Translations under genes and position numbers: made by a program | Notes under the pieces: model-generated | What the model saw: the letters and a program-made list of their open reading frames with translations, nothing else | Database searches by the model: none | Told to the model about the DNA's origin: nothing | Source: Lineus longissimus | Lineage: Eukaryota > Nemertea > Pilidiophora > Heteronemertea > Lineidae | Assembly (NCBI RefSeq): GCF_910592395.1 | Contig: NC_088318.1 | Span: forward strand, 8,062,349 to 8,126,348 | Direction: 5' to 3' | DNA length: 64,000 bases | Part shown: positions 33,863 to 46,166 of the stretch, in pieces | Position numbering within the stretch: position 1 is the first letter of the stretch | Layout: each line of letters opens with the position of its first letter

Positions 33863-36055
33863 ATTCTCACAGCTGTTTCAGCTAAGCCTAAACATGACAT
33901 CGAAATGATTCATCCCCAGAACAGGCCTGCTGCCCAGCGTTTGGTCAGCACAATAAGCTTGTTAACCACTATGTAAACATTGTCTCCATCACACAATCGC
34001 AATACCCATTCAGTCTAAAGGGTAATGCATTGGCGTCGTTCAAAACACTAGCGCAAGCCTGTGGACATTCTGCTTAAAGATACGTCGGTTTTGATTGGCT
34101 CATTAAGTCTATCACGTGCCATGCCACCCGCCGAGGAACTTTCATGAAATTCGGATCAGAATTGATGAAACAGTGAGGATTTGCGGTTTTTTATCGATTT
34201 TTCAACAAGTTACAGATTTCCGAATTTCATCAAACTAGATACCCAGGTAGGTGTAATATCACTCATCATAAATACCCCCACCGTTTAACATATCTTAATT
34301 CAGTTTCGTACCAAATTGTGCGCTTATTCAGACAATCCTTGAACTTGGATCTGCTCCAATTCAAAATGGCCGGCTTGCAGACTGAGATGAACTCGAGGTG
34401 CCAAGTTCATCTTACAACATCGGATTCCCTTCACCGTTTATTTGTAGTACGAAATATTAATTGATATCCTAACTGTAATTAGTTTCTGTTTTTAAAATTT
34501 AGTTTGCACTATTTATGCAGAAATATGCATTTGAAACCCAGTGTCCAGTTTCAAGTTTCGTTGGTTCAGTCTATTGTGCTGATAGGGGTTCGGTTTGGGT
34601 GGAAATATAAATGAGTCACAACTTTTTGGCAACTTGTAACCAAAACATGAGTTAGTACTTATTGTAGTCTATCTGGAAAACAAATTCAGGGATGTTTTTG
34701 ACGAATCTGGTTTTCAAACTTTTGAAACACTGAATAGTTTTACGGTATGTGGTGAGCTTATCACCCTTGGCCACAATGGACTTGCCCATTGACCCACACA
34801 TTGGATTTGTTTTGATTTTTTTGTACAGGGCGATGTTAAAACAGTGTCTTGTGCTGACTGGGTGCCTATGCATAAACATTTCTTTTTTTTCTCTATGACT
34901 ACATTGTAAGATTTTGTTCCGACTTCTCGTGTGTATTGTAGGCCTATTGTCATTTGTCACTGTCAGCATTTATTCGAAGAATCAAAGAACACAATTCATG
35001 CCATTGATCAGTACACGGTTTTGTATTGTCGGGGTTGCAGGAAAGGTAAAAACAAATTTTTTTAACTGGGGTACCATTACCAGATTTGTCTGTTTTATAA
35101 TGTGTATTCTTTCATGTTCCTTATCCATGGCTGCCAAGTGTGCTGGTCATCCTTCAGTTACTACGTACTAGATTTTCTTTTTCTCTATTTTCAGTTGATG
35201 GTGTGGAGAGTAGGCCTACTACATCCGCCCTGATCTACTAGAATTGTGGGAAGTGATGATACTCTAAATCATAAATGACTCTGCACTAGAAATAAGAATA
35301 CCGTTGATTGATGCATGAGGCCTGATAGATATCAGTACATGTACATGACGTACATGTTGTAGTACATCCTGCATTCAAGCACAGACCGTGTCCGTTGGTG
35401 CCCCCGCCTTTTTGCAACCCATTCTCTTTTACAATTCCAGGTATTGTCTAGTCCATGAAATGGAGACGTCTTTGACTTCAAATGATGCTGATGACGCATC
35501 ATTCGGCGCAAAACTCGCCTGAATGTCCTGCGTCCCTGACGCGAGGTGAGAGGGGTGACATCTGTGACTTGGACTGTAGTTCTAGTGAAGCGAATGTACA
35601 CATCGTTTTTTTTGCAAGGCACTGAAGGCTGTTTCCGATACTAGCAAGTTGTCAATAAAGGGTCAAAAGTACAGGTTCTTTCTTCCATGGGGCGGACAGT
35701 ACACCTGTATTTTTGCTCCAAATTTGGCACTTTGCTGCATTTCTTTAATAGCCTGATTTAGTGCTGTCTGTGTCAGTCCTATGGTGCCTTGCTTCTATCT
35801 ATCCTTGGCATCCACTGTAAATAAAAGTTGAACCTTCACATGTTTTAACTGAGCATTGATGGACTTGTGAACTAATATTGTATATACTTTAAGGGTTATT
35901 ATAAATTGTTAATATCAGCATTCAATTGATATCTTGACTTTTTCATTTTTGTGAACTGCCATGTCGGTAACATATGGAATACTATCTTCTGGTCAAGCAT
36001 TGGCACTCGACACGACTAACCTGGTTGTGAAGGAGACCTGGTGAGGGATCTGGAA
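33863..36055. other. No gene recognised
   Basis: 2.2 kb. Short ORFs at 34652-34969 (-), 34914-35171 (+) and 35332-35622 (-) match no family I recognise and lack splice or codon signals that would support them. Confidence 0.3.
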
Positions 36056-36059
36056 CCAC

Positions 36060-36950
36060 TTGTCCCATCTTGCTTAAACAGGACTGCTTACATAAGGGAC
36101 ACCAAGCCAGATGAGACGGTCACATCCCTTGCCCATGATCATTGATGATGTTACATGTATGACATGTCCTATACTAGTCCCATCTTGGTTCAGGAACACT
36201 ATAACCAAGCTGGATGAGACGATCACATCCCTTGCCGATGATATTGGTTATGAGGTGTCCTATAGTCCCATCTTGGTTCAGGGACACTATAACCAAGCTG
36301 GATGAGACAGTCACATCCCTTGCCCATGATATCTGTTATAAGGTGTCCTATAGTCCCATCGTGGTTAAGGGACACCAAGCCGGGTAAGACAGTCACATCT
36401 CTTGCCCATTGTATTGGTTATGAGGTGTCCTATAGTCCCATCTTGGTTCAGGGACATCTCTTGCCCATGATATTGGTTATGAGGTGTCCTTTAGTCCCAT
36501 CGTGGTTCAGGGACACCAAGCCGGGTAAGACAGTCACATCTCTTGCCAATGATATTGGTTATGAGGTGTCCTTTAGTCCCATCGTGGTTCAGACAAAACC
36601 AAGCCGGGTAAGACAGTCACATCCCTTGCCCACGATATTGGTTATGAGGTGTCCTATAGTCCCATCTTGGTTTAGGGACATCAATCCGGGAGAACAGTTA
36701 TATCCCTTGCCCATGATATAGGTTAATGGGTGTCCTATACTTGTCCCATCGAGGTTCAGGACACCAAGACGAGCGAGATGGTCACATCCCTTGCCCATGA
36801 TATAGGTTATGACATATCCTATACAGAGTCCTATACTGCTTGTCTCATCTTGGTTCAGGGACACCAAGCTGGGTGTGTGACGGTCACATCCGTCGCGTAT
36901 ATGTTGGTTATGACATGTCCTATACTACTTTTCGCATCGGTTCAACAGGA
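36060..36950 (+). repeat. Minisatellite, about ten units of 80-95 bp
   Basis: The unit carries gacaccaagccgggtaagac, agtcacatc.cttgcccatgata, ttggttatgaggtgtccta and tagtcccatc.tggttcaggga in order. Central units are most alike and edge units most diverged. One unit near 36450 is shortened by about 36 bp, and the other edges vary in length. Confidence 0.85.
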
Positions 36951-37339
36951 CTATTTGCATCATAAGGTGACTATTTGCATGTGTGACTATGTCTTCAGTT
37001 TGCATCATAACTTCTATACTAAGCTGGCATTCCAGTACAGTCTGCATCATAACTTCCATATGGATCTGGTCTTCAGTGTAGTATAAAGAAGGCAGGTTTA
37101 GTTGTGATTTTGAACACAAGGTACAGCCAATCATCATTTTAACCCCCACACATACATCACTATCAGGTTAAACCTTTTTCGGCTAAAGAATTGCATCAGA
37201 TTTATAACACTTTACAGGTACCATCTCTTATGAGGGAATAATATATCTTTCAAAAGCACATGAAAAAAGTGTCATGAGGAATCAGTAAAAAAAGGATCAG
37301 TGAATTTACTTTTTTTCAAGGAAAACCCCATTTTATTAT
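36951..37339. other. No gene recognised
   Basis: Contains two copies of tgcatcataacttc.at (37009 and 37044). Otherwise featureless. Confidence 0.3.
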
Positions 37340-39414
37340 AACAAGAGGCCCAAGGGTCTGGCGCTCAGCTGAGTTAATATCATTAATATCTTCCCGGTGT
37401 TTAGTTCATTATGCATGAAAATGGCATGCTCCATGGTATTTGATATCCTTTTGCGTTCACTACGGTACCAATGTTTTTGGTTGACATAATTATGCCACTG
37501 TTGGAACATTCTCATGGTTTATGGTATGCACCTGTTGATGGGCCATATGAATAAAAACTAGCATAAGCTTTTACTCCAGATTTTGACGTATTTAGTATGC
37601 CTCAAAAATTGGAATAGTTTAGTTCTTCTGAAAGCAAAGGATTTTTAGAAATCAGTATTTGCTACCAAAACAAGTAAATGCTAGACTACATATGAACGAA
37701 AATGTAGGATGAACCTTTTACTTGGTAGTATAAATGTATTTTCTTGGAACCATGTAGCCTTTAAAAGTCGAAGTGAATGGTTGGTTGTTCCTCTTTGCCG
37801 GACTGCATTCACATTTTGTTTGGTGGACATGTCATGCAAGAATTGGTCAAACCATACATCCATTTATGGAGAATCAGAGTGCATGGATTCCGAGTCATTA
37901 AAAATGTCTAAAGAATTATTCTTGGGTCATGAAGGGAAACCTGCGTTGTTTAGTATGAAAGTGAAAAATATGACAGAGTTAAGAAAATTATGTTTTATTG
38001 AACAATAGTAAGTTTTGATTGTCTGCTTGGCTCCTTGCCAGTTAAATAACATGTGACTATACACAAAATAGAAAACTTTGGTGGAAATTGTAAATCATTT
38101 TTTTTATCTATCAGGAGAAACAAGCTGATGATGATCAAGTAAATCATTCATGAGAAATCGTTTTGTTGCTGAAGCTTGCATGACGAAGTTAATGCTAAAC
38201 CTTTTCTTGTGCTCTACTGCGCCACCGTAGTTTTCTATTTAGACCAGCGATGACGTCATTTCTGGTGATTCCCTACGCTATTTGGTATTGTACAGTATGC
38301 AATGTATTTTTTCAGCGCTGTCAGTTGCCGAAGAGAGTGCCGTAGCTCCCTCAATTTCCAATCAATTTTTATGGGAGTGACATTATTGTATTGCTTAGAA
38401 TGTCTACTTTTTACTCATGAAAGAATCGTAGAACTAAAACTTAATAGGCGAACAGAATCATGCTGATTCACTGCACATACTGTGGGAATTCTCCACTTCA
38501 AAATACATCGGCGATGTCATCGCGAATAACAGAGCATGCACTTCCGATATCGTTTTCACAGAAATGTGGCCAAATTTTCAAGAACTAATTTCTGAAAGTA
38601 GTCCCTAAAGACCTTACGACTACCACTGAAACGAACTGGTGATAATATCGCCTACCAGACTACCGTAGTACTAGCCCGTAGCCAGGTAGCGGGCCATCGT
38701 CATCGAGCTGAGTGTCATTGAGCTCCAAGATTACTGCACATGTATCGAGTAAACAACATGCCGCCATTTTGTCTCCGCTTCGGTATTTCTTAGGCCGCTA
38801 AAATGCACCTTCTCAATTAAAACCAACATAATAAGGCCTCACATCGTTGATTGAATAGGAACACCACACAAAACACAATAAAGTGGGGGTACAATCGATT
38901 ACGAAGCTGAAGTGAACAGTGATTTATTCCTGGTGCTACTGCTGCTTTTTTGTGTAGCTGCCATGTTTTGAGAACTGGCAAATAGGAGACTTCATTGATG
39001 GCTGACGTCATCGGGCGGGAATTTGAATCAGCAGAAATAATTAAAAGGCAGGTAGCGCCCTCTCCTGTTAAAATTTTGAACTTTTTCTCAATAAAATAGT
39101 TTTTCAAGAATTTTATCTTAATATTAAAGCATATTTCGACTAATTCTGCTGCTCCTAGGCCGATATAGGCCAGTTTCCTTCATGCGCTCTCGCTCGCAGG
39201 AAGTAGGTCGAATGGCGACAAATTTTGTTTTGAAAGTAGAGTTTGACCAGAAGTATCCAGAAATGCAAAATTGAAGTCTCTAGGTCTTACGGTTACAAAA
39301 TGTGCACCATGGGTTTAACGGACGGACGGACGGACGGACGGACGGACTGACAGACGGACGCCACTGAGCAGCTTGTTTGACAAGCTCAGCTGACTTTGTC
39401 AGCTGAGCTAAAAA
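37340..39414 (+). mobile_element. H-family element, 2.07 kb
   Basis: 5' end acaagaggcccaagggtctggcgctcagctgag; the 3' hairpin is CAGCTGAC/GTCAGCTG and ends GAGCTAAAA. A (ggac)n tract at 39317-39346 precedes the 3' end. The element aligns with 60512-62220 except for about 500 bp (37520-38015) unique to this copy. That segment holds an unrecognised 99-codon ORF at 37709-38008. No transposase. Confidence 0.7.
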
Positions 39415-39839
39415 TACATAGCTAAGTCAGAAGTCATGGATATAATTGTCATTTTCTGAAGATTTAGTGCATCTGCTGAAACTTAAAGGGAGTGTAAACA
39501 ATCATCAACGTTTGCACTGAAAAATGCCATCAAAGTCATCCTTTAGCTAACTTTGCAATGCTGGCCCAGGCCTACTATTCAAGATGGCAGCCGAAATATA
39601 ATACACAAAACTTAGTTCACGCCAAGTTGATTCTAATCAATACATATAATCCTAATTACTACAGCAAAACTGAGGGCATACATGGGTGAATACAGGCCTA
39701 TTATGTAATCTTCGCATGTTCCGAAAGCTGTCTGGGGTGAGAAACTGGGCTGTTTATTGGGATAGCAATTAACCCTTTGGTGTCGCACCTCCCTGTAGAG
39801 CGTAATCTGGTAAAACTTCTATTTCAACTCTAGCTGAAA

Positions 39840-40150
39840 CAGCTGTGTTCTATAAAAGCTTTCTCCTTTAAATGCCTATAAACGGATCCCACAATGGCTG
39901 CCCTAGCGACTATATTGGAAAGTGGATGACGCCCATTATCGAAAGGAACTGGCAATTCCCACAATGAAAACAATTGCATTCCATGAAAGCGTTCTCCTTT
40001 AAATGCCCAGAAATGGATTTCAAGATTTCTGGCCATTTTGGATAGCTGATGCGAACATTATCGAAATGAAGCTTTGTCTAAATATTGGCAATTCCCATAA
40101 AAGCTATTCCTTTAAATGCCTGGAAACAGATTTCCAGATGGCTGCCTGTG
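39840..40150 (+). repeat. Monomer repeat, two to three diverged units
   Basis: Units start with ctcctttaaatgcc near 39866, 39988 and 40106. Each holds gatttc.aga or gatcccacaatggctgcc and cattatcgaaa landmarks. Confidence 0.6.
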
Positions 40151-40687
40151 CACCTGAAAATAAGTGTACTCAGAACTTATTAGATACACTAGTTATTAAT
40201 TTTGGACTAAAAAGTCCTAGTAGAATGCAGTTTCAAAGCCATTGATAAGCATTTGAACATTCATTACCAGCTGTGCAGAGTTCAAAGGTCTTGCTTATGC
40301 ATAGATGCCGCTCGGGAGAGATTGTAAGAAAATCAGGTCATGGCTGCTCTGAACAAGAGTGAAAATAGTGACAGGAGAATGGGTGTTTCTCGGTTTGAGG
40401 GAAGGTATTGGTTGAAAAATCAGAATATTGTGAGTATGGCAATGAACAGCATCCTAAATGTGATTCATAATAGTCAAGTCAATCAACTACATACATAAGA
40501 CTAAGAAATGTGCTTACCTGGCTTAGCACATGCTATTTTTACTAATCTTGTCGTTAAATCCGGGACACCAACTAACAAGAGATCTGAAAAGAAGCATGCT
40601 CATATTAAACCTTAAAGAAAAGTTGATCAGACATTTAAACCACATCAAGACAAAAAATTCATTTTGAACAAATTTTAATCAGATCAT
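40151..40687. other. No gene recognised
   Basis: No ORF, terminus or repeat recognised before the piggyBac TTAA site. Confidence 0.3.
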
Positions 40688-40691
40688 TTAA

Positions 40692-42548
40692 CACCTTCGG
40701 TGCTATATGACGGAGATCTCCGCGACCCCATCACGTATACGTTTGGGCGCTATATGACGGAGATCTCCGCCAAGATTCAAATCTCCCGCCCAGTGATGAC
40801 GAAAGCAATCTCCCCTCCACTATGTCATCTGCTACCGATTCCACCGAGATCACACAATAGGCTGGAGTTATTTTTAGCCCCGCAGACGATCCATGTGATC
40901 TATAGAATTGAATACAATGGCGAGCAAGTACACGTTTCGATTTCGATCGTGCTTTTCAGTGGACGAAGCAGCCGAATTGGTAGCAGATTCGGATTCGGAT
41001 TTGAGTGATTTAGATCACAGTAGTGATGAAGAAGACGATCAAGTTAGTAGTGATGGTTCAGACAATGATTTTGACCCTGGTTTTGATGATAACAGGAGTG
41101 TGGCAAGTGGTGACAATGATGAACCCGTCAGTGACAGCGAAGAAGACGAGCCCCCCCCCAAGCCTGCACAAATCCACCATGCCCATTTTCAATGACACTC
41201 TGCCTAGAGACAGGTACCTATTGATCAATAGATTTCTGCATTTCAATAATAATGATGCCCGGCCTCAGGACTGTACGGACAAGCTGTATAAAATCCGTCT
41301 GGTGTAAGATTATATGAAGACAAGGTGGAGACAACTGTACACCCCTGGGGAAAATATTTCTATTGATGAAGGCATGCTGAGATGGAGGGGGAGACTTTCC
41401 TTCAGGGTCTACAACACATGCAACAAGGATAAACCCATCAAGTATGGAATTAGATCTTACATCCTTGCTGACTCTGACAATGTTTACTGTTGGAACATGG
41501 ACATTTATGTCGGCGAGGGAATGACACTTAGGGAGACAGTCCTCCGTCTCCTCAGGGACACACTTTTAAATTCATGGTACTCCTTGTATATGGACAATCT
41601 CTATAACAGTGTTGAACTCAGTGAGGAACTTCTTGCAAAACAGGTTCATACTGTTGGCACTCTGAGATGTAACAGGGGGGAGCCTTTGGAGGTCCGCTTG
41701 GCGGGAAAGGACAGAGATCATGAACTTGACAGGGGGGACATTGTGGCTAGAGACAATGGCAGGGCTATGGTTTGTGCTTGGATGGACAAAAAGCCTGTTA
41801 GAGCAATCAGTACCAAGCATGATGGGGCACTTGTAGAAGTGAGAATGAGGAAAAAGGGAGGGAATGGTCAAATAGAAACTGTTATGAAGCCGGCGTGTAT
41901 CATGGATTATAACAATAGTATGTCGGGGGTTGATAGGGTAGATCAAATGATCTCTTACTACCCTTGTGCTAGAAAATCTTGCAAGTGGACAAAGAAAGTG
42001 GTGTTCAACCTCATGGAAATAACTGTTCACAACTGCCACATTCTTTATAAGAAGAAAAGTGGAGGGAAACAGATGACATTGTATGATTTCCAAACATCAA
42101 TCCTGAACGGACTGTGCCAAATTCAGGATAACGACTCCTCTGGGGACTCAGAAGATGAGGTAGTGGAGGCTACAAAGGTTCCAGTGCATGATCCTAGGAC
42201 CAAGCTGATAGGGGGCTACAAGAAACATCATCTGACTGCTATTCCAGCTATTGAAAAGAGATATCCATCCAAAAGATGTCGTGTTTGCTTCAAAAATGGG
42301 GAATGCAAAGAAACTCGATATTTTTGCAAAAAGTGCCAAGTTCCACTACACAAGGGAAAATGCTTTGAGGCCTACTACTCAAACAGACAATACTATGATT
42401 AGGACTAAGGACAGAAGAAACAACACAGAAAGTTTCAGGTAGATATCTTTATTATTTCTATTTTTATTAATTCTTTGAAAAACGGTAAAAAGTGGCGTAA
42501 CCTTAGCAAACGGGCGAAAATTAGGAAAAACACTCAGCACCCAAGGTG
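40692..42548 (+). mobile_element. piggyBac element, internally deleted
   Basis: TTAA at 40688-40691 and 42549-42552. Inverted ends CACCTTCGGTGCT (left) and AGCACCCAAGGTG (right), one mismatch. Just inside the left end the 22-bp phrase gctatatgacggagatctcc occurs twice, 48 bp apart. Its core CGGAGATCTCCG is a perfect palindrome and is a candidate transposase-binding site. Confidence 0.9.
40917..42402 (+). pseudogene. piggyBac transposase, deleted and interrupted
   Basis: ATG at 40917 opens an acidic N-terminus of about 90 residues. Around the C9 run (41151-41160) the frame changes by one. The following frame gives LPRDRYLLINRFLHF, so the segment of roughly 150 or more residues normally between is missing. 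A TAA at 41305-41307 then interrupts it. The rest, 41314-42402, is open for 362 codons. It keeps the catalytic signatures ISIDEGMLRWRGR, LYMDNLYNS and SGVDRVDQM, and ends in a cysteine-rich zinc domain (CRVC, CKKC, H, C). The catalytic Asp residues survive while the N-terminal part is lost. Confidence 0.88.
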
Positions 42549-42552
42549 TTAA

Positions 42553-43056
42553 TGCGACTGAAATCAGATTGGGTCTTTCATTCTAAATGCGTGAAGTTAT
42601 TCATCTGTTGCTTTCAAAAGTGGCATTGGAATCCTTGACCATATATTATACTATATTTCTTCTCTATTATGGATACCCTTGGGACTTGGCACTGGTGCCC
42701 TCTGTTCGGTTGCGGGTCAAATAGTACCCGGAATAGTTATTTTTGTTACAACCTGTGAGTCATTTGCTGACCTTTTGTGGACGCCAGTGAGACTAACATG
42801 GTTCATTTTTAGGCTGATACATAGGTTCAATTCTATTGAAGCTTTCCTATACTCAGCCCATTCGTAGACAGAGCTGAGGATTGTGAAGACCGGGAGAAAG
42901 TTTGCTCCTGTGTTTTCTTCGTTTTCATCTTGGGCTAATAACTCCAAGGATTTAACTTCATGTGATTCATTCACATTGTGTTACTCTTTCCACACCTTAT
43001 GGAAAGAACGCTCTACTGTGTGTGTGTCTCAAGTGATATTTTGTACAAACTACATG
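42553..43056. other. No gene recognised
   Basis: About 500 bp with no recognised repeat. A short ORF at 42883-43164 runs into the next element and is not supported. Confidence 0.3.
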
Positions 43057-43058
43057 TA

Positions 43059-44126
43059 CAGTGGAACCCCGGTAACACGACCACTCATGGGACCGTGGTC
43101 GGAGTGGTCGTGTTACCGGGGTGGTCGTGTTAGCGAGGTTGGGAATCCCAGACGAAATGCATGATTATTTTTCCCGCCAAAATTGCCGACTGCATGGCGT
43201 GTGTACGCTGTACTACCATAGCAACGCTGCCTGATTGAGATGATGCACGCTCCAAAGTTTTGTTATCATGCCTCGCAAGAACAGTTCGTCGATAAAATTA
43301 CATGTTACATTCTCAGAATGAGTTAGAAAAGGTGATTTTGTAACTCATTTTATCCACAAAGTTTCATTATCTGCCCGACGTGACGCATTTGCGGGCAATT
43401 TGGTGAATCATCCTCCATGTACCCGACTGTTTGTGACGATTGAAGTAAACTTGTCGTATGATTCCACGTGAATGATGAGTTGAGTAATGCTACAGTTTTA
43501 ATCAAATCTATTTTCAGTCAAAATATTTAAAGAAATATAAAATGATACTGTAGTAAATCAACCAAGTTCTCCATATCATAAAACATTCAAACGTCTCGCA
43601 AGCTTGTTATTGTCATAAGTGTGGTCTTTAAACTACCCGCCGTTTATTATAAGTTCATATGCAAATCACGCAAATCACATGATTTTGCTGCTGCTGAGTG
43701 CGCATGTCTGGTACTGAACTGGCTCAGTAATGAAAACAAACCATGAAACGTTAGAAAAGGAAAGTTTATTTATTCATTTACACTTATACAATTGATCATA
43801 CCTGCAAAATCACATTGTATTTTTTGTTTTCATATGTATTCCCATGGCCATTGTCCCCGTCTCAACAAAGCTTGGCAGCGAGGTGCTAATTACTATGCCG
43901 CGGTCGCGACCGATTACGGCAATTAGGCCTGGTGGTCGGGTTAGCGGGGTTGATTTTCAGTTTGGGACCGGCCAAGCCAGTGGTCGCGGTCGGGGTACCG
44001 GGGTGGTCGTCTTAGCGGGGGTATCTTAATGGTAATTAGAGAGGAAACCATTCGGGACCGGAGAATCGTGGTCGCGTTAGCGGGTTGGTCGCGTTACCGG
44101 GATGGTCGCCAACCGGGGTTCCACTG
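43059..44126. mobile_element. pogo/Tigger-type non-autonomous element, 1.07 kb
   Basis: TA at 43057-43058 and 44127-44128. Ends CAGTGGAACCCCGG and CCGGGGTTCCACTG are perfect inverted repeats of 14 bp with one spacer difference behind them. Several copies of tggtcg.gttaccgggg and gttagcggggtt lie within 100 bp of the left end and 200 bp of the right end. No transposase ORF remains. Confidence 0.85.
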
Positions 44127-44229
44127 TATGTATCGGCACGGACCTACATAGATTCCAGTATGTGTGTTCATAGTCGTCTGATATATAGCTATTTCGTAAC
44201 GTCAATATAGAGGTGTCCTCATAAAGCAA

Positions 44230-44640
44230 TGATCGCATTATTAAGGTTTTCAGATTTGGCCTTCTGCTGACCAAGCTGTGAATCAGATCAAACCCAACTT
44301 TGGCCCTTGAGATCACCTGACTGCAGGGTACTGTACATGTGTACCAAATGCTAGACCAATGGCAGTTAAGTAAAGTGGCAATGCAGTTAAGGAAGGTGCC
44401 ACAGAAGAGCCCAATTACCAATTTCACCCATTTGACCTCTGTGACATTGAAAACTAGGTCAAATCAAAATCAGTATAACAATGTGATTTATCCTTGCTTG
44501 CAAAGCACTTTTTACCTTCTCAGTTTTGGCCCCCTGATGGCCAATTCGGGAATCATATTCAACTTAAATTCAGTGTCAGGATTATCTGACCTAGATGGCC
44601 TTGTGTGCAAAGTTTCAATTTTTTAGCTTCAGATTTGTGT
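44230..44640 (+). repeat. S-family monomer fragment
   Basis: Holds catttgacctctgtgac, ggtcaaatcaaaa, cagttttggccccctgatgg and ttcagtgtcagg in the order of S monomers, plus a partial preceding monomer. No terminus. Confidence 0.6.
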
Positions 44641-45396
44641 TATCTGATTAGCATTACATCATCCCGCCCGCATTCATTCTATCACGACATCAACAATCTA
44701 ACACTGTATGCATTGAAAACTGATGATCTTTTCAAATGTATGTATCAATAAAACTGAAGTGTTTGTGACGCTCTTCACTGTTACAAAAGAAAATTGTCAT
44801 CTTCCGGCACCCCTGCTATACTAGACCTAAAAATAACTATGGAATCTCTTGGTGTACGTCATTGAAACTTAACAACCTATCAGACGTTGAGGTCCGCCCC
44901 AAACAAGATAAAAATAGCTTCACTGTGAGTTAAGCTATGATCGTCCAGATATTTGCATCCTGGATGATGGCAAAACAATTTATGGCGCTGGCCGTGTCTC
45001 CCGTAAGGTCCTTGTTATTTGTGATGTAGCGCTTTCTCATTGGACACCATGCAGCAGGATCTTAGTGAATCCCTAGGAGGGAGGGGTGACGGGTGGTTAT
45101 ATTAATCGATCAGCTGTTGAGGTTTCCCCAGGAATTCTTTGTTGATAGTGGATGGATATCCAGGTTTTCCCCAGTACTTAACTCAGTTTATGCCCAAAAT
45201 ATTTCGTTTTCGTGCATATTAAGGTTGGGTTCTGTGCCTAGTGATGTCTTTCCTTACTGTTTTCAGCTGATTCATAGTATAGTTTCATGCTGTAGGCCCA
45301 TTGTTTTCACTACTTTGTCTTAGTTTATTTCCAGCAGTTATTACCTGATCCTCACTCCTGATTTTGATCTAGGCCTATGCTATGGCACGGCCTTTG
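44641..45396. other. No gene recognised
   Basis: No supported ORF. It ends at the target duplication caat of the next LTR element. Confidence 0.3.
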
Positions 45397-45400
45397 CAAT

Positions 45401-46040
45401 TGTGACGATATTTGGAATTGTGTACCAAATCTAGTATTATTCTGTGTTCTTCCCTGGTTGTCAGTAAACCCAGGCACTCAGGACTGTTAGCTGCTATGAG
45501 TTTTAACACCTTTCTTCTTAATTGATCTCTTCTGTTGTTATATTATCTGTATCTGTTAAGATGTTTGATCCCTTTTGTAAGCTGCTGATTAGCACCTGGT
45601 TCCTAGGCCCCCTGCCCTAGGCCCTTTCTGGTAATCTTGTATTGATACAGCTGTGTGCTGATTGGTTGTCTTTTTTAAATTACCGAGTGTTAGTTGGTTG
45701 AGAGCCTGATATTTGGGCTGGGCTATTTACCCATCAAGGGTGAGAGTAATCATAAAGGTTGATGTTTGGATGTTTTGAGCAAGTCCTGGCAGATGCAGAA
45801 CTCAACTCGTGAAAGGTCTGTCATCCTCACTCTGTAGCTAAGCAAGATACTCTCTTGAAAAGCACCACTTTTGAGTCTTTTGCCGTGTGATGTTTTGGTG
45901 CCATTTGTAAATGAGAGGTTTGAGTGACGCGAGTAATGAATGACGTGAGTAGATTTCCTAGTTCGTTTAGTCTTTCGATTTGAGTTCAGAGTTGCGCAAC
46001 GTTTACAGTGACTAACTATATAAGCCCCTTTACTGCTACA
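45401..46040 (+). repeat. 5' LTR of the gag-only element
   Basis: 640 bp, TG..CA ends. Contains gacgcgagtaatgaatgacgtgag near 45926-45950, which the 3' LTR lacks. A TATA-like tatataag is at 46017. Confidence 0.85.
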
Positions 46041-46166
46041 TTTTTGTGGACAGCTTTGGGATTCACAAGTACTCCTTATTTATAAGGACAAACCTCAATC
46101 CAGTGATACAACCTCTGCCACAATATTTTGAATTTTATTTACAAACTCATCTTGTAAATCTTCAAA

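Noticed and set aside
36060-36950. CRISPR array
   Set aside because: Units are 80-95 bp with no short conserved repeat and unique spacers, and the setting is eukaryotic.
37709-38008. 99-codon ORF unique to one H element as a real gene
   Set aside because: No homologue recognised, and absent from the sister copy at 60512; kept only as a note in that element.
38817-39107. Minus-strand ORF repeated in H elements (also 61694-61900) as a gene
   Set aside because: The frame is not conserved in length between the two copies (96 versus 68 codons) and no family is recognised.
41572-42093. 173-codon minus-strand ORF
   Set aside because: Antisense shadow of the piggyBac transposase.
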